Shown: piece after piece, positions 49,291-60,902 of the stretch | Position numbering within the stretch: position 1 is the stretch's first letter | How the letters are laid out: every line of letters starts with the position of its first letter | Notes under the pieces: generated by a model | Told to the model about the DNA's origin: nothing | The model's database searches: none | What the model saw: only the letters and a program-made list of their open reading frames with translations | Translations under genes and position numbers: made by a program | From: Vigna angularis | Taxonomy: Eukaryota > Streptophyta > Magnoliopsida > Fabales > Fabaceae | Direction of reading: 5' to 3' | Assembly (NCBI RefSeq): GCF_016808095.1 | Contig: NC_068974.1 | Span: 36,390,090 to 36,454,089 of the forward strand | DNA length: 64,000 bases

Positions 49291-51200
49291 TGGTTTGGTC
49301 TTTAATATACTCAAAAATATAATTATTTTATCTCAATTTGTATTTACAGAAAGAATAATATTCAATAAGTTAAGAGACCTAATGATACAAATAAAAAAAT
49401 TATATTTTATTTTAGTTAAGTTGTAGTATGTTTTCACTTAAGCAAAAATAAGACTAAGAACAAGATTATTTTCAACTCTACTTTCATTTGAGTGATAAAA
49501 TTTTGCTTAAGAAAAAAATAGGACAAGGGGTATGATTTAGGTCTTTATTATATTTTCGTTTTAGGAAAAATCATTCGCTTGAGCAAAATATCAAAGATTT
49601 CACCATTTGTAGTAGAATAAAACCAAACCTAAAAGTTGAATAACATATCAACCAAACATACATAACTCGCTTATCACACTTTACTCATCATCACAAATTT
49701 AAATAAGAAATAATTTGTAAATCTTTACTAGTTTTTCTTTAACTTTTAGCGAACGTCAAACACTTTATGTGTTCGACACAAACAATTCTCAAAGGTAGCT
49801 CTAGTTATAAAATAAAAAATCTCAAATTGTGATATGAAAATATTATCATGATCACAAAAGAATAAAGATTTATTGAGTCACGTGCAAACTTATAAAGGTC
49901 ACATGCAAACAAAATAAATTTTACTTAGGAAAAAAAACTTACACACTTTTAATTAGTGATATTCTCTGCAGTAATAATATTAAGATAAGTTTGAATATTC
50001 AAATAAATTAAAGAGAAGATTAAAATTTTAGATTTAGAAAAAAAGTTTTAGAAAGATAATAATTTTTATTTTATGTAATAAAATGAAACTTGACTGATAA
50101 AAAAATTTATTTATAATTTAATTTTTTAATAATATAATAAAAGTATTATAATTTTTAAACCATTTTCAGATCTTAGCCATACATAAATTAGTCACAATTC
50201 AAATTTGACAAAAAAAAGATTTTTTTTTCATTTTAAAGTTGTATTTATTCATAAACTTCAATTCAAATAGACAAAGATACAAATAACACATTTATTTAAT
50301 AATTGTATAAAGTATGTTACACATTGTTGACCAATTATAAACAATATTGGTCAACACGCAAACCTCAAATTTATAAGTAAAGTAAATGAATATTTTACAA
50401 TTGAACATGTATAACATTAATGGAAGAACTCTCTAATTTCTCATCATTTGGTGAACTCATATACTTAATATAGAGTTTACATAATGAGTCAATATATCAT
50501 CTTACATGTCTCACATAAAACAAATCCAAATCCCACGTATCACATTCAATTAATACACTACACTTACATCTACTTATTCAAATATAAACTTGTAAATCTC
50601 ATGTTAACACGTATATTAATTCTATATATATCACACATACGCACACATATATAAACATTCACGGTGATATAAAACTTATGTATCTCAAATATAATAAAAT
50701 TTTAAAAGAAGGTAAATCTGATGAGCAATTTATAATTTGTTAAGCAAATTTGAATAAAACATTATTTTATTGTTCTCGATTTGAAATTATTAACTGAAAA
50801 TTTATTTGTTAGGAAAAACTTGTTTCTACTAAACAAAATATTATTCATTTAACAAAATCTTATTTATTAGGTGAATTATAAATCCAATAAAATATTATGA
50901 AAAATATATAATTCAAAATTAAACAAACTTAGAGTAAATTAAATGATGTGAAAAAAAGTTATACATTCATAAAAGTGGAAAGTTAAGAAATAAAATAGAT
51001 GACAAAACACAAAAAAGAAAATGAAAAAGAAAAGATAAAAAGAAAATTCAACCCTCAGTCTTACATGTTTGGTATGTCTTTTTAATTTATTATGTTGTAA
51101 CAATGCTAGATTGGTTTTGTATTAATTCTTATAATGCACTCAATCAAGTTTGACACGGTATCTACTTTTATTTAAAGGGTTTGCATTTTTTTTTAACTTA

Positions 51201-51291
51201 ATGAAAAGAATATTTAAGTCTTAAATTTAATGAAAAAAATATTTAAGTCTTAAATTTATAATGAAAAAAATATTTAAGTCTTAAATTTATA
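51201..51291 (+). repeat. Three-copy tandem repeat (29-31 bp unit)
   Basis: The unit ATGAAAAAAATATTTAAGTC followed by TTAAATTTATA starts at 51201, 51230 and 51261. Copies 2 and 3 are identical; copy 1 differs slightly. It lies in the gene-poor region. Confidence 0.92.
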
Positions 51292-54200
51292 ACTAATTAT
51301 TTTGTAATATTATTGTTACATTATTGTTTAAAGCAAAAGCATGACAGGTGGGTCTGGAGATACTTAACAATATAAAAGTGGTTCTCTCCCTAAGTTTAGT
51401 TACACAATCACAAGTAACATTATTTAATTTAAAATAATTAGTATAACTTAATTTAAAATGAAAAATGATCTCATTACCTTTGATCGAGAGATGATTTATT
51501 TAAATTTACAATACTTAAAATATGATTAATTCATTTTTATTATTGATTTCTGTAATATATAAAACTTGAGTGTGAAATCTTAATTAAATTAAATTAAATT
51601 ATGTATAAAGTTTTATTTGATCATTTAAAGTTTTAAACAATGAAAGTGATGCTATAGAAAGTATAAAAGTAAAACTGATGAAACTTATATATTTAACAGT
51701 GACTTAATAGAGTAGTAAAATAAAGCTTACACATAATTTTTATGTATATATAGTACTGTTGCTTATGCGATGCTTATCGTAAAATGTATCGAGTAATTTT
51801 TTTATTCTTTTCGTTTGATCAGGAGTTTCTTGCCGTAGGGTTGTTATCGTGATTAATTTTTTTTTTTATTTTAAGTAACCCCACACATCTATATACAAGA
51901 GTTTCAACGCATTACAATAAGGGTTTATAATCTTAATTTTTAAGGTGAAGATAAAATTCATGTTTATTTCAAATTATGATATAATCTTTATACTTATGAA
52001 TAAATATAATTATTTTAATTTAAATATGTTAAATTTTTTAACATATAAAATATTATTTTAAATTAACGTTTTAATTATTTAAATCATTTGATATATTTAT
52101 ATATCGAGAATGTCATTTTTTATACATAAAAAAATTAATATCTCTAGATTAAAAATTATATCCAAATTTTGAGTAGAAAAAAAATTATAATTTCATATTT
52201 ATAAACACTAAAACATATTATAAATTAAGCTACTAAATAATTTGAGAGATTTATTGCATGGGATAGGAATACGACAATTAAATTATTCATAGGCATCCCA
52301 CAAAAAAGGAGGGTGGTTAAGTTTTTGTACTTTTAAATAAAAAATTGATAGAAACACTCTATTATAATAAGTAAACAGTATTAAAGATAAAAACTGTACA
52401 TTAATCCTAGAATTAAATTCCAATCACGTAATGGACTAAATAATTCTAAGAACATAGCTCTGTTGTCATGTCTGACAGGCGTGCTGAATAGGACTTAATT
52501 AGTTTAAAATGAAATATAATATACGTGCTGTGTTCTGTTCAATGAATTTTAAATTTTAAAGTTGGGCAGAGTTAAACGAAAACATTTTCTTTTACTAAAA
52601 GTTTATAATAATTGAATAACCTTTTCAGTAAAAGTGTAAATCCTAAAATATAATAGTTCTTATACACTTTCAAAAATGGAAAGATTATGTTCTAAAAATT
52701 AAAAACGAAATAAAGTGTTAGGTTTATAGAAAAATTTCTACAACACCAAATATCTAAATTTAATTAAAATCTTAAGACAATAAATTAATATCAATAAAAC
52801 TTGAATTTAATTACATAAAAAATTAATATCATTTTTAACTTAAAATTTTAACACAATAAATTATTGTATTTTTATATGATATTTTATTTCTTATTTTTAC
52901 TTAACTAAAATTTTATATACTTAACTTCACAAATTAATTTATAAAATAAATTTTACATTTATTCATATATTATAAATTGTTCTTATTTAATTGATTGGTT
53001 ACTTCTATAATAATATGAAATACAGGGTGTGATTTAAGAAGAAAAACTGGAAATTTGAGTTGGGTCAACTTCCTCTGTCTTCTTGAAAAACTTTTGTTTG
53101 TTGTTATAGAATAAGAAATAATGTATAAGAAAAATGACACATATATTAGGGGTCCATGGAAATAATATTTTAACGCATCTTTGAGCTCGAACGTACGCGT
53201 GGAACCATTGGTCCCCATGCACAACAGAGAAATATTTTCCCTTTTTCTTCCACTTCCACCAACACCAATATTCCAAGTACATCTGTTGCGGTTATCTTTT
53301 TTTTTTAATCATTCAGATTTGTCTCAGATATTGTGTCTTTATTTTATGGACTTCATTTACCTTCCTTTCTGATGTAATTCGTGACGACCACTGGCTAAAC
53401 TATTACTACTTCCACCTCACATGCTACGTACCCTAGCTGGACAACACCTTTTTTTTTTTATCTTTTCAAGACCATTTATTACATATAAATTAAACAACAC
53501 ATGATTTTGAATCTGATTTATTAAATATGGAGGTTCATAATTCACTACAAAACTAAGATGGTAAGAAAGTATACAAGAAAAAAAAATGCATATCACTTCG
53601 TATATATTCGTTTTTTTTGTAGATGTGCTATGTATTTTTCAAGAGAAAAACAATCATTTTTTTTATTGGAATATTCATAGGCACTGATATGGACCAAAAG
53701 AATCATAGAACATTACCCAAATCAGAGTGTGGATGTCTAATATTTATTACTTAGCTAGTAGATAATGTTCATGGATTAAAAATACTATAAGATTTAGAAT
53801 TATTCTCATGTTCTGTTGGTTTAATCCAGTTAAATCCTTAGTATTATATATGTTTATTTATCTTTGTATAAATAGTAATTAGTACGAGACATGTTAAACA
53901 CTTTTAAGAGATAACAAATTAAGAAAAATGTGTGGCCGAAAATAAAATTAAAAAAGGTGGTATGAAGGCGTTGACAAAACAACACACGACTGGGAAAAAG
54001 ATATGTTTTCTATAAATGGAAAACGATGAAACGTCATGTGAAAAGTTTAGCAACATATAATTGGAGTCTTTTTTACATAAATTTGGAAAAGAAACATTTG
54101 TAGTTTATTGAGTGACTCAATTATTATTCTTACTAAACATAAATACAAGCAACCTTAAGCCAAATGTTTTTATGTTACACCTTAAACTGAACGGGTTGTA

Positions 54201-54596
54201 TTGTAGCCATATTTACCTTTTTACTGAACACTAGAGCAAAACTACTGCAACCCTGACATACAAAAATTATTTGAATGCTTGAAAGACAAGCGAAGTGATG
54301 TCAAGTTAAGAAATTTTAAAGAAAGTCAATGGAGAGAATTAAAAGTTTAATCTGTGTTGATTTTTATTATGTAAATAGTTTTTACTAATAAAAGAGGAAA
54401 AATATAAGATCCATCCATCTATGTGTGATGTGTGTTGTATATTTGTGCTGGAAAATGAAATGATAGTTAAATGATTTCATTGATGATGATGACGACGATG
54501 TGAATGAGAGATGAGGATGCGGTGGGGGGAGAGGGAAGGCAATAAAGTCATTTCACCTCGTATATTTCCCATTTTATCAAAAACCTACCTTTTACT

Positions 54597-55407
54597 TCTA
54601 AATATAGGATTAACTTGAGTTCTTTCTCCCTTTGGAACCCCCTCTGCCATCTTCCTCACCCCTTTGGTTTCACCAAAAAACTGAGGGTATTTTCGTAAAA
54701 GTCCAACTCAACACGCACCACAAATCTCAGAGCTGGATTTTTGGTTCTGTTCACTTCCCATTGGCTGCACCTCTTCACAAACCAACTAAATCCATTGCTA
54801 TTACTTTTCTAATCGCTTTCTCTTTCTCTTTCTCTTGAACCTTCTCCCACCCATCTCCACCACCACTTCATACAACCTTAAACACCCAAAACAACACACA
54901 CAAACACACTCACACACCAACACCAGGTACATACATATGTTCTCTCCAAACTTCCTACTTCCATCCTTTGCTCTTTTTTTGCCTGTCTTGTCCCCATGAG
55001 CTGACTTGTTATTTTCACTTTCAGGAACAGAAAAACCAGTTACCGTTAGTTTCTATGACTTTCGATGTTATGTGTGAGTGTGATAGATAGAAAGTAGAAA
55101 CTACAGCTCATATTATTTCTTTTTTATTTTTCTTAGCTTGTTCCTGATTTTGAGGCAGCCCAATTAGAGTTCTGAGAAGAATTATCTTTCTAGATTTGGT
55201 TTGAGGTGGTTTGCTTTGTTGGGTTTAGATCTTTGGAATTGTTCTGCTAAAAGCTGGGACAAAGATTTTGTTTTTCTGTGGAAATAGAGGTTCCAAGAGG
55301 TTGGTGTGATCTGATGAGAGTGGTTAGAAGTTAGAAGAAAGTCTAAGGGGAAAAGGAAGGTTTGGTTGTGATTGGGGGCACGTGTGGATTCAGAAGTTAA
55401 GAGGGTA
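54597..55407 (+). promoter_or_regulatory. Probable 5' UTR and promoter-proximal region of the bHLH gene, with a 5' UTR intron
   Basis: A weak TATA-like AAATATAGG (about 54600) precedes a pyrimidine-rich leader. A well-formed donor (CACCAG|GTACAT at 54926/54927) and acceptor (TTTCAG|GAACAG at 55024/55025) define a likely 98-bp intron in the 5' UTR. Short CA-rich repeats lie at about 54880-54926. No protein is called here: the open frame near 54632-54838 is out of context and has no known domain. Confidence 0.5.
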
Positions 55408-58241
55408 ATGGAGTCAGATCTTCAGCAGCACCCTCCCATGTTTTTGGATCACCAGCAGCCGACGAATTCAGGGTTGACACGGTATCGATCGGCTCCGAGT
55501 TCTTATTTTTCGAGCATCATCGACCGTGAGTTCTACGAGCACGTTTTCAATCGACCCTCTAGCCCCGAAACAGAACGAATGTTGACACGCTTTGTGAATA
55601 GTCTTGGTGGGGGCGATGCTGATGCTGATGCTGCTGATGCAGAGGATGCGCTTCCTACTCAAAATCCCTCTACCGTTGTTGCTGTTAAAGAAGAGGTTAA
55701 TCAACAACCTAAGGATATGCCTTTACCACCCATCAATAATGAGCCTCTTGTTCTCCAACAACATCAACAGCAGCAACAAAGTAATATCAATAATTATGGC
55801 TCTTCTGCTCCTCAGAATTTTTACCAGAACATTGGACGACCACCTTTGCCAAACCAGATTGAGACCGGTCGTAGAAGTGCTTCAAATCTTATCAGACATG
55901 GTAGCTCACCTGCTGGATTGTTTTCAAACATTAACATTGAAAGTGGTATGTCCGATTTCTTTTCCTTCCTTTTTTGCTATTTATTTATTTATTTCATTTC
56001 ACCTTTTTTTCCCCTTCCTTTTTAAAGAAAATGGAACCATTTTTTTCATCGAGATTTTATTGTTTGTTTCCATCCCGGTTTTCTTTTCTTTTATTTATTT
56101 TTAAAATCTTCCCATGTTCGCGTAAGGGAGAAAAATCTTCTGGGAAAAAAATTATATCACTCCTTGGCAGTTCAGGTATAAATACCTTCAAATTTGTTGT
56201 TTTGGACACATTTTGCTGCCAGAGCAACTGGCAGATAGAAAAGGTCGGGAGAAAAGAAAAAGCAAAATTTCACTATTTTAAATGGATGGATTTTCTTTAT
56301 AGATCAAACAAAGGAATTATAGCTGTTAAAAAAATGCAGTTTTAAAAACGTAAAATAAAAAAAGAGAGTAAATGCAAGTGTATAATAAATTATATCATTC
56401 TTTTTGTGGGTATGTAAAAACATGATAGATACTTATATTTGATGTTTTCCTCTGGTATCTCGTCAATTGATTTTCTAAATGAATTTCTTAAACGAGGTAA
56501 ATCCTTGAATATGTTCTCGGTAGAATTTGGTGGGAATGTCATCATTTTGTAAAGAGGTTGGTTGAGCTAAACATGGGTACAGTGATCGATATTTCCTGGT
56601 TTAGGCTTTCATATTTATTACAATCTTCATTTTCTTACTCCATGAATAGGTTGTCATAATGACGCTATGCTAGATTGATTAACAGGTTATGCTGCTGTAA
56701 GAGGCATGGGGACTATGGGAGCTGCTAATAACAGTACTGAGGAAGCAAACTTTTCTCCCGTAACAAGGATGAAGAATGCACCAAACTACTCTTCGGGATT
56801 AATGTCGTCAAGGGCTGAAATTGGAAACAAAAACAATACACAGAATAATGCAGAAAATGAAGGGTTTGCTGACAGCCAGGGCAATGAATTCATCCCTGGT
56901 TTCCCCGTTGGTTCATGGGATGATTCTGCAATCATGTCTGACAATATGACAGGTCTGAAGAGACACAGAGAAGAAGATGTAAAACCATTTTCTGGTTTAA
57001 ACCTACCCGAAAGTCAGGTATGTACCATCGGATCGTGGTAATATATGGTGTGTAGTTTTGAATTGTAATGTCACTCTGATCTCTGTTTTGTTGCATTGAT
57101 CAGAACGAAGCAGGAGGCCAACCTTCCACTGCTTTGGCTCATCAATTGAGTTTGCCAAATACTTCTGCAGAAATGGCAGCCATTGAGAAGTTTCTACAGC
57201 TCTCAGATTCTGTTCCTTGCAAAATTCGTGCGAAACGAGGTTGTGCCACTCACCCAAGAAGCATTGCAGAAAGGGTATGGTTTGGTTGTAGTTCTAGCCA
57301 AATTATTGGATTAAGTCCTCTCGTGTGATGCATGTTTTTTTCTCGTTGTTTTTGGAAAATGCTTGCCTGTTTTTGAAAATTGTTTGGGAGTGATTATTTG
57401 TTTAATATATAAAGAAAGAAAGATACAAGACATGATAATAGGACCCACCATGATTTGTGTTGGTTCCATTCCATCAATGTTTTCTCTCTTGTAACAAGAC
57501 ACTGTTGCTACTCAAGCTTCCAGATCCCAAATTATTTCCTTTTCTTCTTCACTTGTACCTGGCTTCTCAATTCTAAAATAGGCAGCCGAAACTTTTGCTC
57601 AATAATTTTTGGTGACACGGAAAGGACCAAACACTTTGCATTGTTGAGTTTCGGTTTCATTGCATATGCCTAGGCATAATTGGGCAAGTTTCAAATAGTC
57701 ATCTGTTTCAACTGCCCTTCAGGTTAGAAGAACTAAAATTAGTGAGAGAATGAGGAAACTGCAAGATCTCGTCCCCAACATGGATAAGGTAACATTTTGA
57801 CTTGTTGCACACAGTCACACGCGTCACCTTTTATGTGTGAGTGGTGGAGGACGCATATACCAATGTTGTTTTCCTCTATCTGCAGCAAACAAACACGGCA
57901 GACATGTTGGACTTGGCTATCGAGTACATTAAAGACCTTCAAAAGCAAGTTGAGGTATGTTACAAACCAACCTCTATCATCTATCACTCCTATGTCTGCC
58001 CAGGTGCACCCCAAAATAAAACGATTTTGTTTGAAACAAAAACAGAAAAACCATTTACCACTTTGAGAAAACACCAAAACTACACAACCGTTTGCATAAC
58101 CTCATAAATATATGTGTGGTCAAAGCATTTACAGACGTTCAGGTACTCATTTTGTATATATGTTTGTGTATACTTGGTTAGACTCTTTCAGAAAATCGCG
58201 ATAAGTGTACGTGTTCACACAATCAGCAGCAGCAGCAATAA
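55408..58241 (+). CDS. bHLH transcription factor, bHLH122/bHLH130 (FLOWERING BHLH, FBH) group
   Basis: Six exons: 55408-55945, 56686-57017, 57104-57274, 57723-57788, 57886-57954, 58182-58241, giving 411 aa. The N-terminus reads MESDLQQHPPMFLDHQQ and then GLTRYRSAPSSYFSS, a hallmark of this group. The middle is Gln/Asn-rich, followed by SPAGLFSNINIESGYAAVRG and FIPGFPVGSWDDSAIMSDN. The bHLH domain covers about residues 334-392: basic region KRGCATHPRSIAERVRRTKI, helix 1 RMRKLQDLVPNMDK, and a loop and helix 2 including TADMLDLAIEYIKDLQKQVE. The tail is TLSENRDKCTCSHNQQQQQ and stop. Glu346 and nearby Arg residues are in place for E-box contact. Arabidopsis relatives activate CONSTANS and act in flowering time and stress; that role here is inferred. 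The short last exon was found by its fit to the family tail and a TTGGTTAG acceptor. The start is the first ATG in the family frame. Confidence 0.93.
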
Positions 58242-60619
58242 CGGAAAAAGGAGATACCCGCGTCATTCCGTGTACATACAGCTTAGTAATAATTTGGTCT
58301 GGAAACCAGTGCATCTTTCCGATAATCATGTAGCCACAACATTTCTTCAGCGGTTGGTTCTTTAGGAGTGGTGGCAAAATTACGCTTATAAAAGTTGACT
58401 TTATGATCAAAATTCGGTGCCACATATTCAAAGCATGGTGTACAATTTTTTTTCTGATATAGTCTATATGCCTTTAATCTTAGGGGGACCCATTACTCTT
58501 AGGGTGGGGGTGGAAAATGGAAATTTGCATTTTTGCAACTTGGTTCGTCAATAACGTTAAAAGGGGATGTTATGTTATGTATGGGATTGAGTCCACATTG
58601 AATGACATGGGAAACATGGGGGGACCGAAGCCGACATCGTTTTGTTGGTTATATATAAACCTGTATGAGTATGAGCAGTGTGTTTTACTTTTTATTTTCA
58701 TATTTTGCCCTTTATTTTTTCTCCGTGGATCTCATAAAGTTAATTCCGTGGTGGTTATCTCGAATTTTGGATTCGATTACATGGGTTTTGCAATTGAAGA
58801 AAACGACGATAGCTGAAAGAAGTTTTATATTTGTTAGGATACAAACATATTTTTTTTGTAAGAGGTCTTTCGGAACTATATAAAAACAAATTGTCTAAAT
58901 AAAATTGTAAATTGTCTTAATAAAATTGTGGTATAGGTGGGCATAGAAAGGTAGTGAATGGGTTAAGGCCTTTGGGTGTTGGTGATATGCTTTTGAGAGG
59001 GAAAGAGCACATGGATATGACAGAGGTGTAGACAATGGATTGATGAGTCAGGATCTTTAATGGGGGATTTGAGTGAAGGGCATGTCATAAATGATGTCAC
59101 AAAGTAGATGTTGCCCTAAACGTTAAGTAAATGTGTGGATTGTTTTGGAAGGTAGAGAGTGGTAGTTAGTTGAGAAGAATGAAGAGGAGAAAGTAGAAAA
59201 TGTTGTGTGGTGGGTTTAAACGAAAAAGGTTGGGTTTTGGAATAAAGAGTGGTGCATGGAAAGGGAAAAAGGTGAATAAAAGAAATGGGATCGGGAGGAA
59301 ATGAGGGTCACGGATTGAGAGTGGGAGAATGGAAGACGATGTGGGACTCTTTCAACTTTTGGTGGCAGTAGGGACCTCTCCTGCCACCAGCTATAGCTAC
59401 GTTACGTGCATTATTTATTCGTCTCTTTCACCCTTTTGTTTGCTACTCATATCAAAATAAATACACTTATTACCAAACAAACAATAAATAAACCATATTT
59501 TTCACTTTTCTAAAACCATAAAATCAAAAGGGAAATATAGATAAAGATAGCTCACGTTATCCTTTCACTTCTTTACTCTTTCATGGTGAATTAAAAATAT
59601 GCTGCTCTTTCTGAATAATTTGTTAGGATCCTGTCCTTTCTCCTGCTTAATTTAATTCTCCAAAATAACATTTTTTTTTCTTTATTCCATGTCGATATTG
59701 AAAAATTTTACAGTTCGATATAGCTAAATTAATTATAAAGTTAAGTTAATGATGAATTTTAATATTTTTTAAATTTTTTATTTAAAAGTATATTTTTAAC
59801 TGAGCTCTCACATTGTTTAATTTTTGTCTTGGTTGGTGATGCGGGTGATTTTTTATATTGTTATATTGCTTACTTCTTTTCAAACATTAAGAAATTTGAG
59901 TTCATTATATTAATATGAAATAATATTACCGTTAATAATGTAAAACAATGACTTGTTTTTATTTTTATTATTGAAAACGTGTTAGATAATAATATTGGTC
60001 TCATTAATAGCAGTTATGGAAGACACTTTCTTAATGGTTGTATATGTAGAAGTTATTGGGAGCATGACAACAATGATGATAACAAGTACAGATCATTCGT
60101 TATTGTATGTTTAATATATAAAAACACTTTAGTAGGAACTCAATTAAAAATATTCAAATTAATCACCAATTTTAACATTTGACTAAATTTAAAATTATGT
60201 GTTTAAACAAGAACAAAACTAACCATTGATGTAATCGTGGAAGAGAAACTCAAATATGGGTGTTCAATGTAGTCTTTTAAGTTTTTAATCTGACCTGTAT
60301 TCAAATAAATTATTATTCAATATTGTTGTTAATTAATTGAAGTGAGTTTAAGTTTATATTGAGTAAACGTGAGAAAGTTTAATTATATGACAAAAATTAT
60401 TGTCTTAATATTTTTATTGAAAGTAGTGTCAATCTTTTATGTGTATTGAACTCATGTCTAATTGATATTGTGTTTCTTTAAAGATTTCTTCATAAAATAT
60501 TTATTGGTAGTATTAGAGTCGATATCTTAGTGACAAGTTAAAACGAGTTTTAGTATCGAAATTCTTCCTGATAGAGGGTCAAACAAACATGTCTCATTGA
60601 AATGAACGAAAAGAGAGAT
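58242..60619. other. Intergenic region downstream of the bHLH gene
   Basis: The first ~500 bp includes its 3' UTR. A G-rich, less AT-rich stretch at about 58920-59400 contains no ORF with a recognisable domain; it may be regulatory or a gene remnant. The rest is AT-rich. Confidence 0.5.
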
Positions 60620-60902
60620 TGTTAGAAATTTAAGTGTGAATACAAGTGCTAACACAAGTAAGGAGTAATATTGTTGTTAGCTTGAGGTACAAGTACTAAT
60701 GTGAAATGACTCACTTTAAAAGAAGATTGTTCATATTTAAAGTGAGAATCTAAGTCTCAAATTGGATAAAAATGAAAAAATCGAACATCGTATAAGAAAG
60801 AAGATCCACAAGCTCATTATCTTAAGTTTTTGAGTTGGATATAATATTCATTTCTCACGTAAGATTTTATTTTATATCTTATCGGTGATGTATTTCCCAA
60901 CA
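60620..60902 (+). mobile_element. LTR-like relic (TGTTAG .. CCCAACA), ~283 bp
   Basis: Begins TGTTAGAAATTTAAGTGTG and ends ATTTCCCAACA, with internal TATAAGAAAG and TTAAGTTTTTGAGTTGGAT blocks in the order seen in short LTRs common in legumes. No perfect TSD is visible (left GAGAT, right ATCTT). Flanking blocks at about 60540-60600 and 60960-61020 resemble each other (ACGAGT..TAT(A/C)..AAATTCTT..GAGTCAAA) and may be parts of the same degraded TRIM- or copia-type element. Confidence 0.4.

Larger units (their letters stand above)
43741..54590. other. ~10.8 kb gene-poor AT-rich region
   Basis: No ORF with a recognisable protein family and no convincing splice-linked exons were found on either strand. 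It contains (AT)n tracts, a SINE-like stretch and a three-copy minisatellite, listed separately. Less AT-rich islands at about 46440-46570, 47540-47990 and 53150-53440 contain only short ORFs that I could not connect to any gene. Confidence 0.6.

Noticed and set aside
51201..51291. CRISPR-like array
   Set aside because: Three direct repeats with no spacers in a plant genome. It is a simple minisatellite.
55372..55407. Extended bHLH N-terminus from 55372
   Set aside because: The first codon is TTG. The family N-terminus MESDLQQHPP starts exactly at ATG 55408.
58134..58141. Eight-base micro-exon between an ACAG acceptor and GTACTC donor before the last bHLH exon
   Set aside because: Direct joining of 57954 to 58182 gives the family tail TLSENRDKCTCS in frame. 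The micro-exon would break it.
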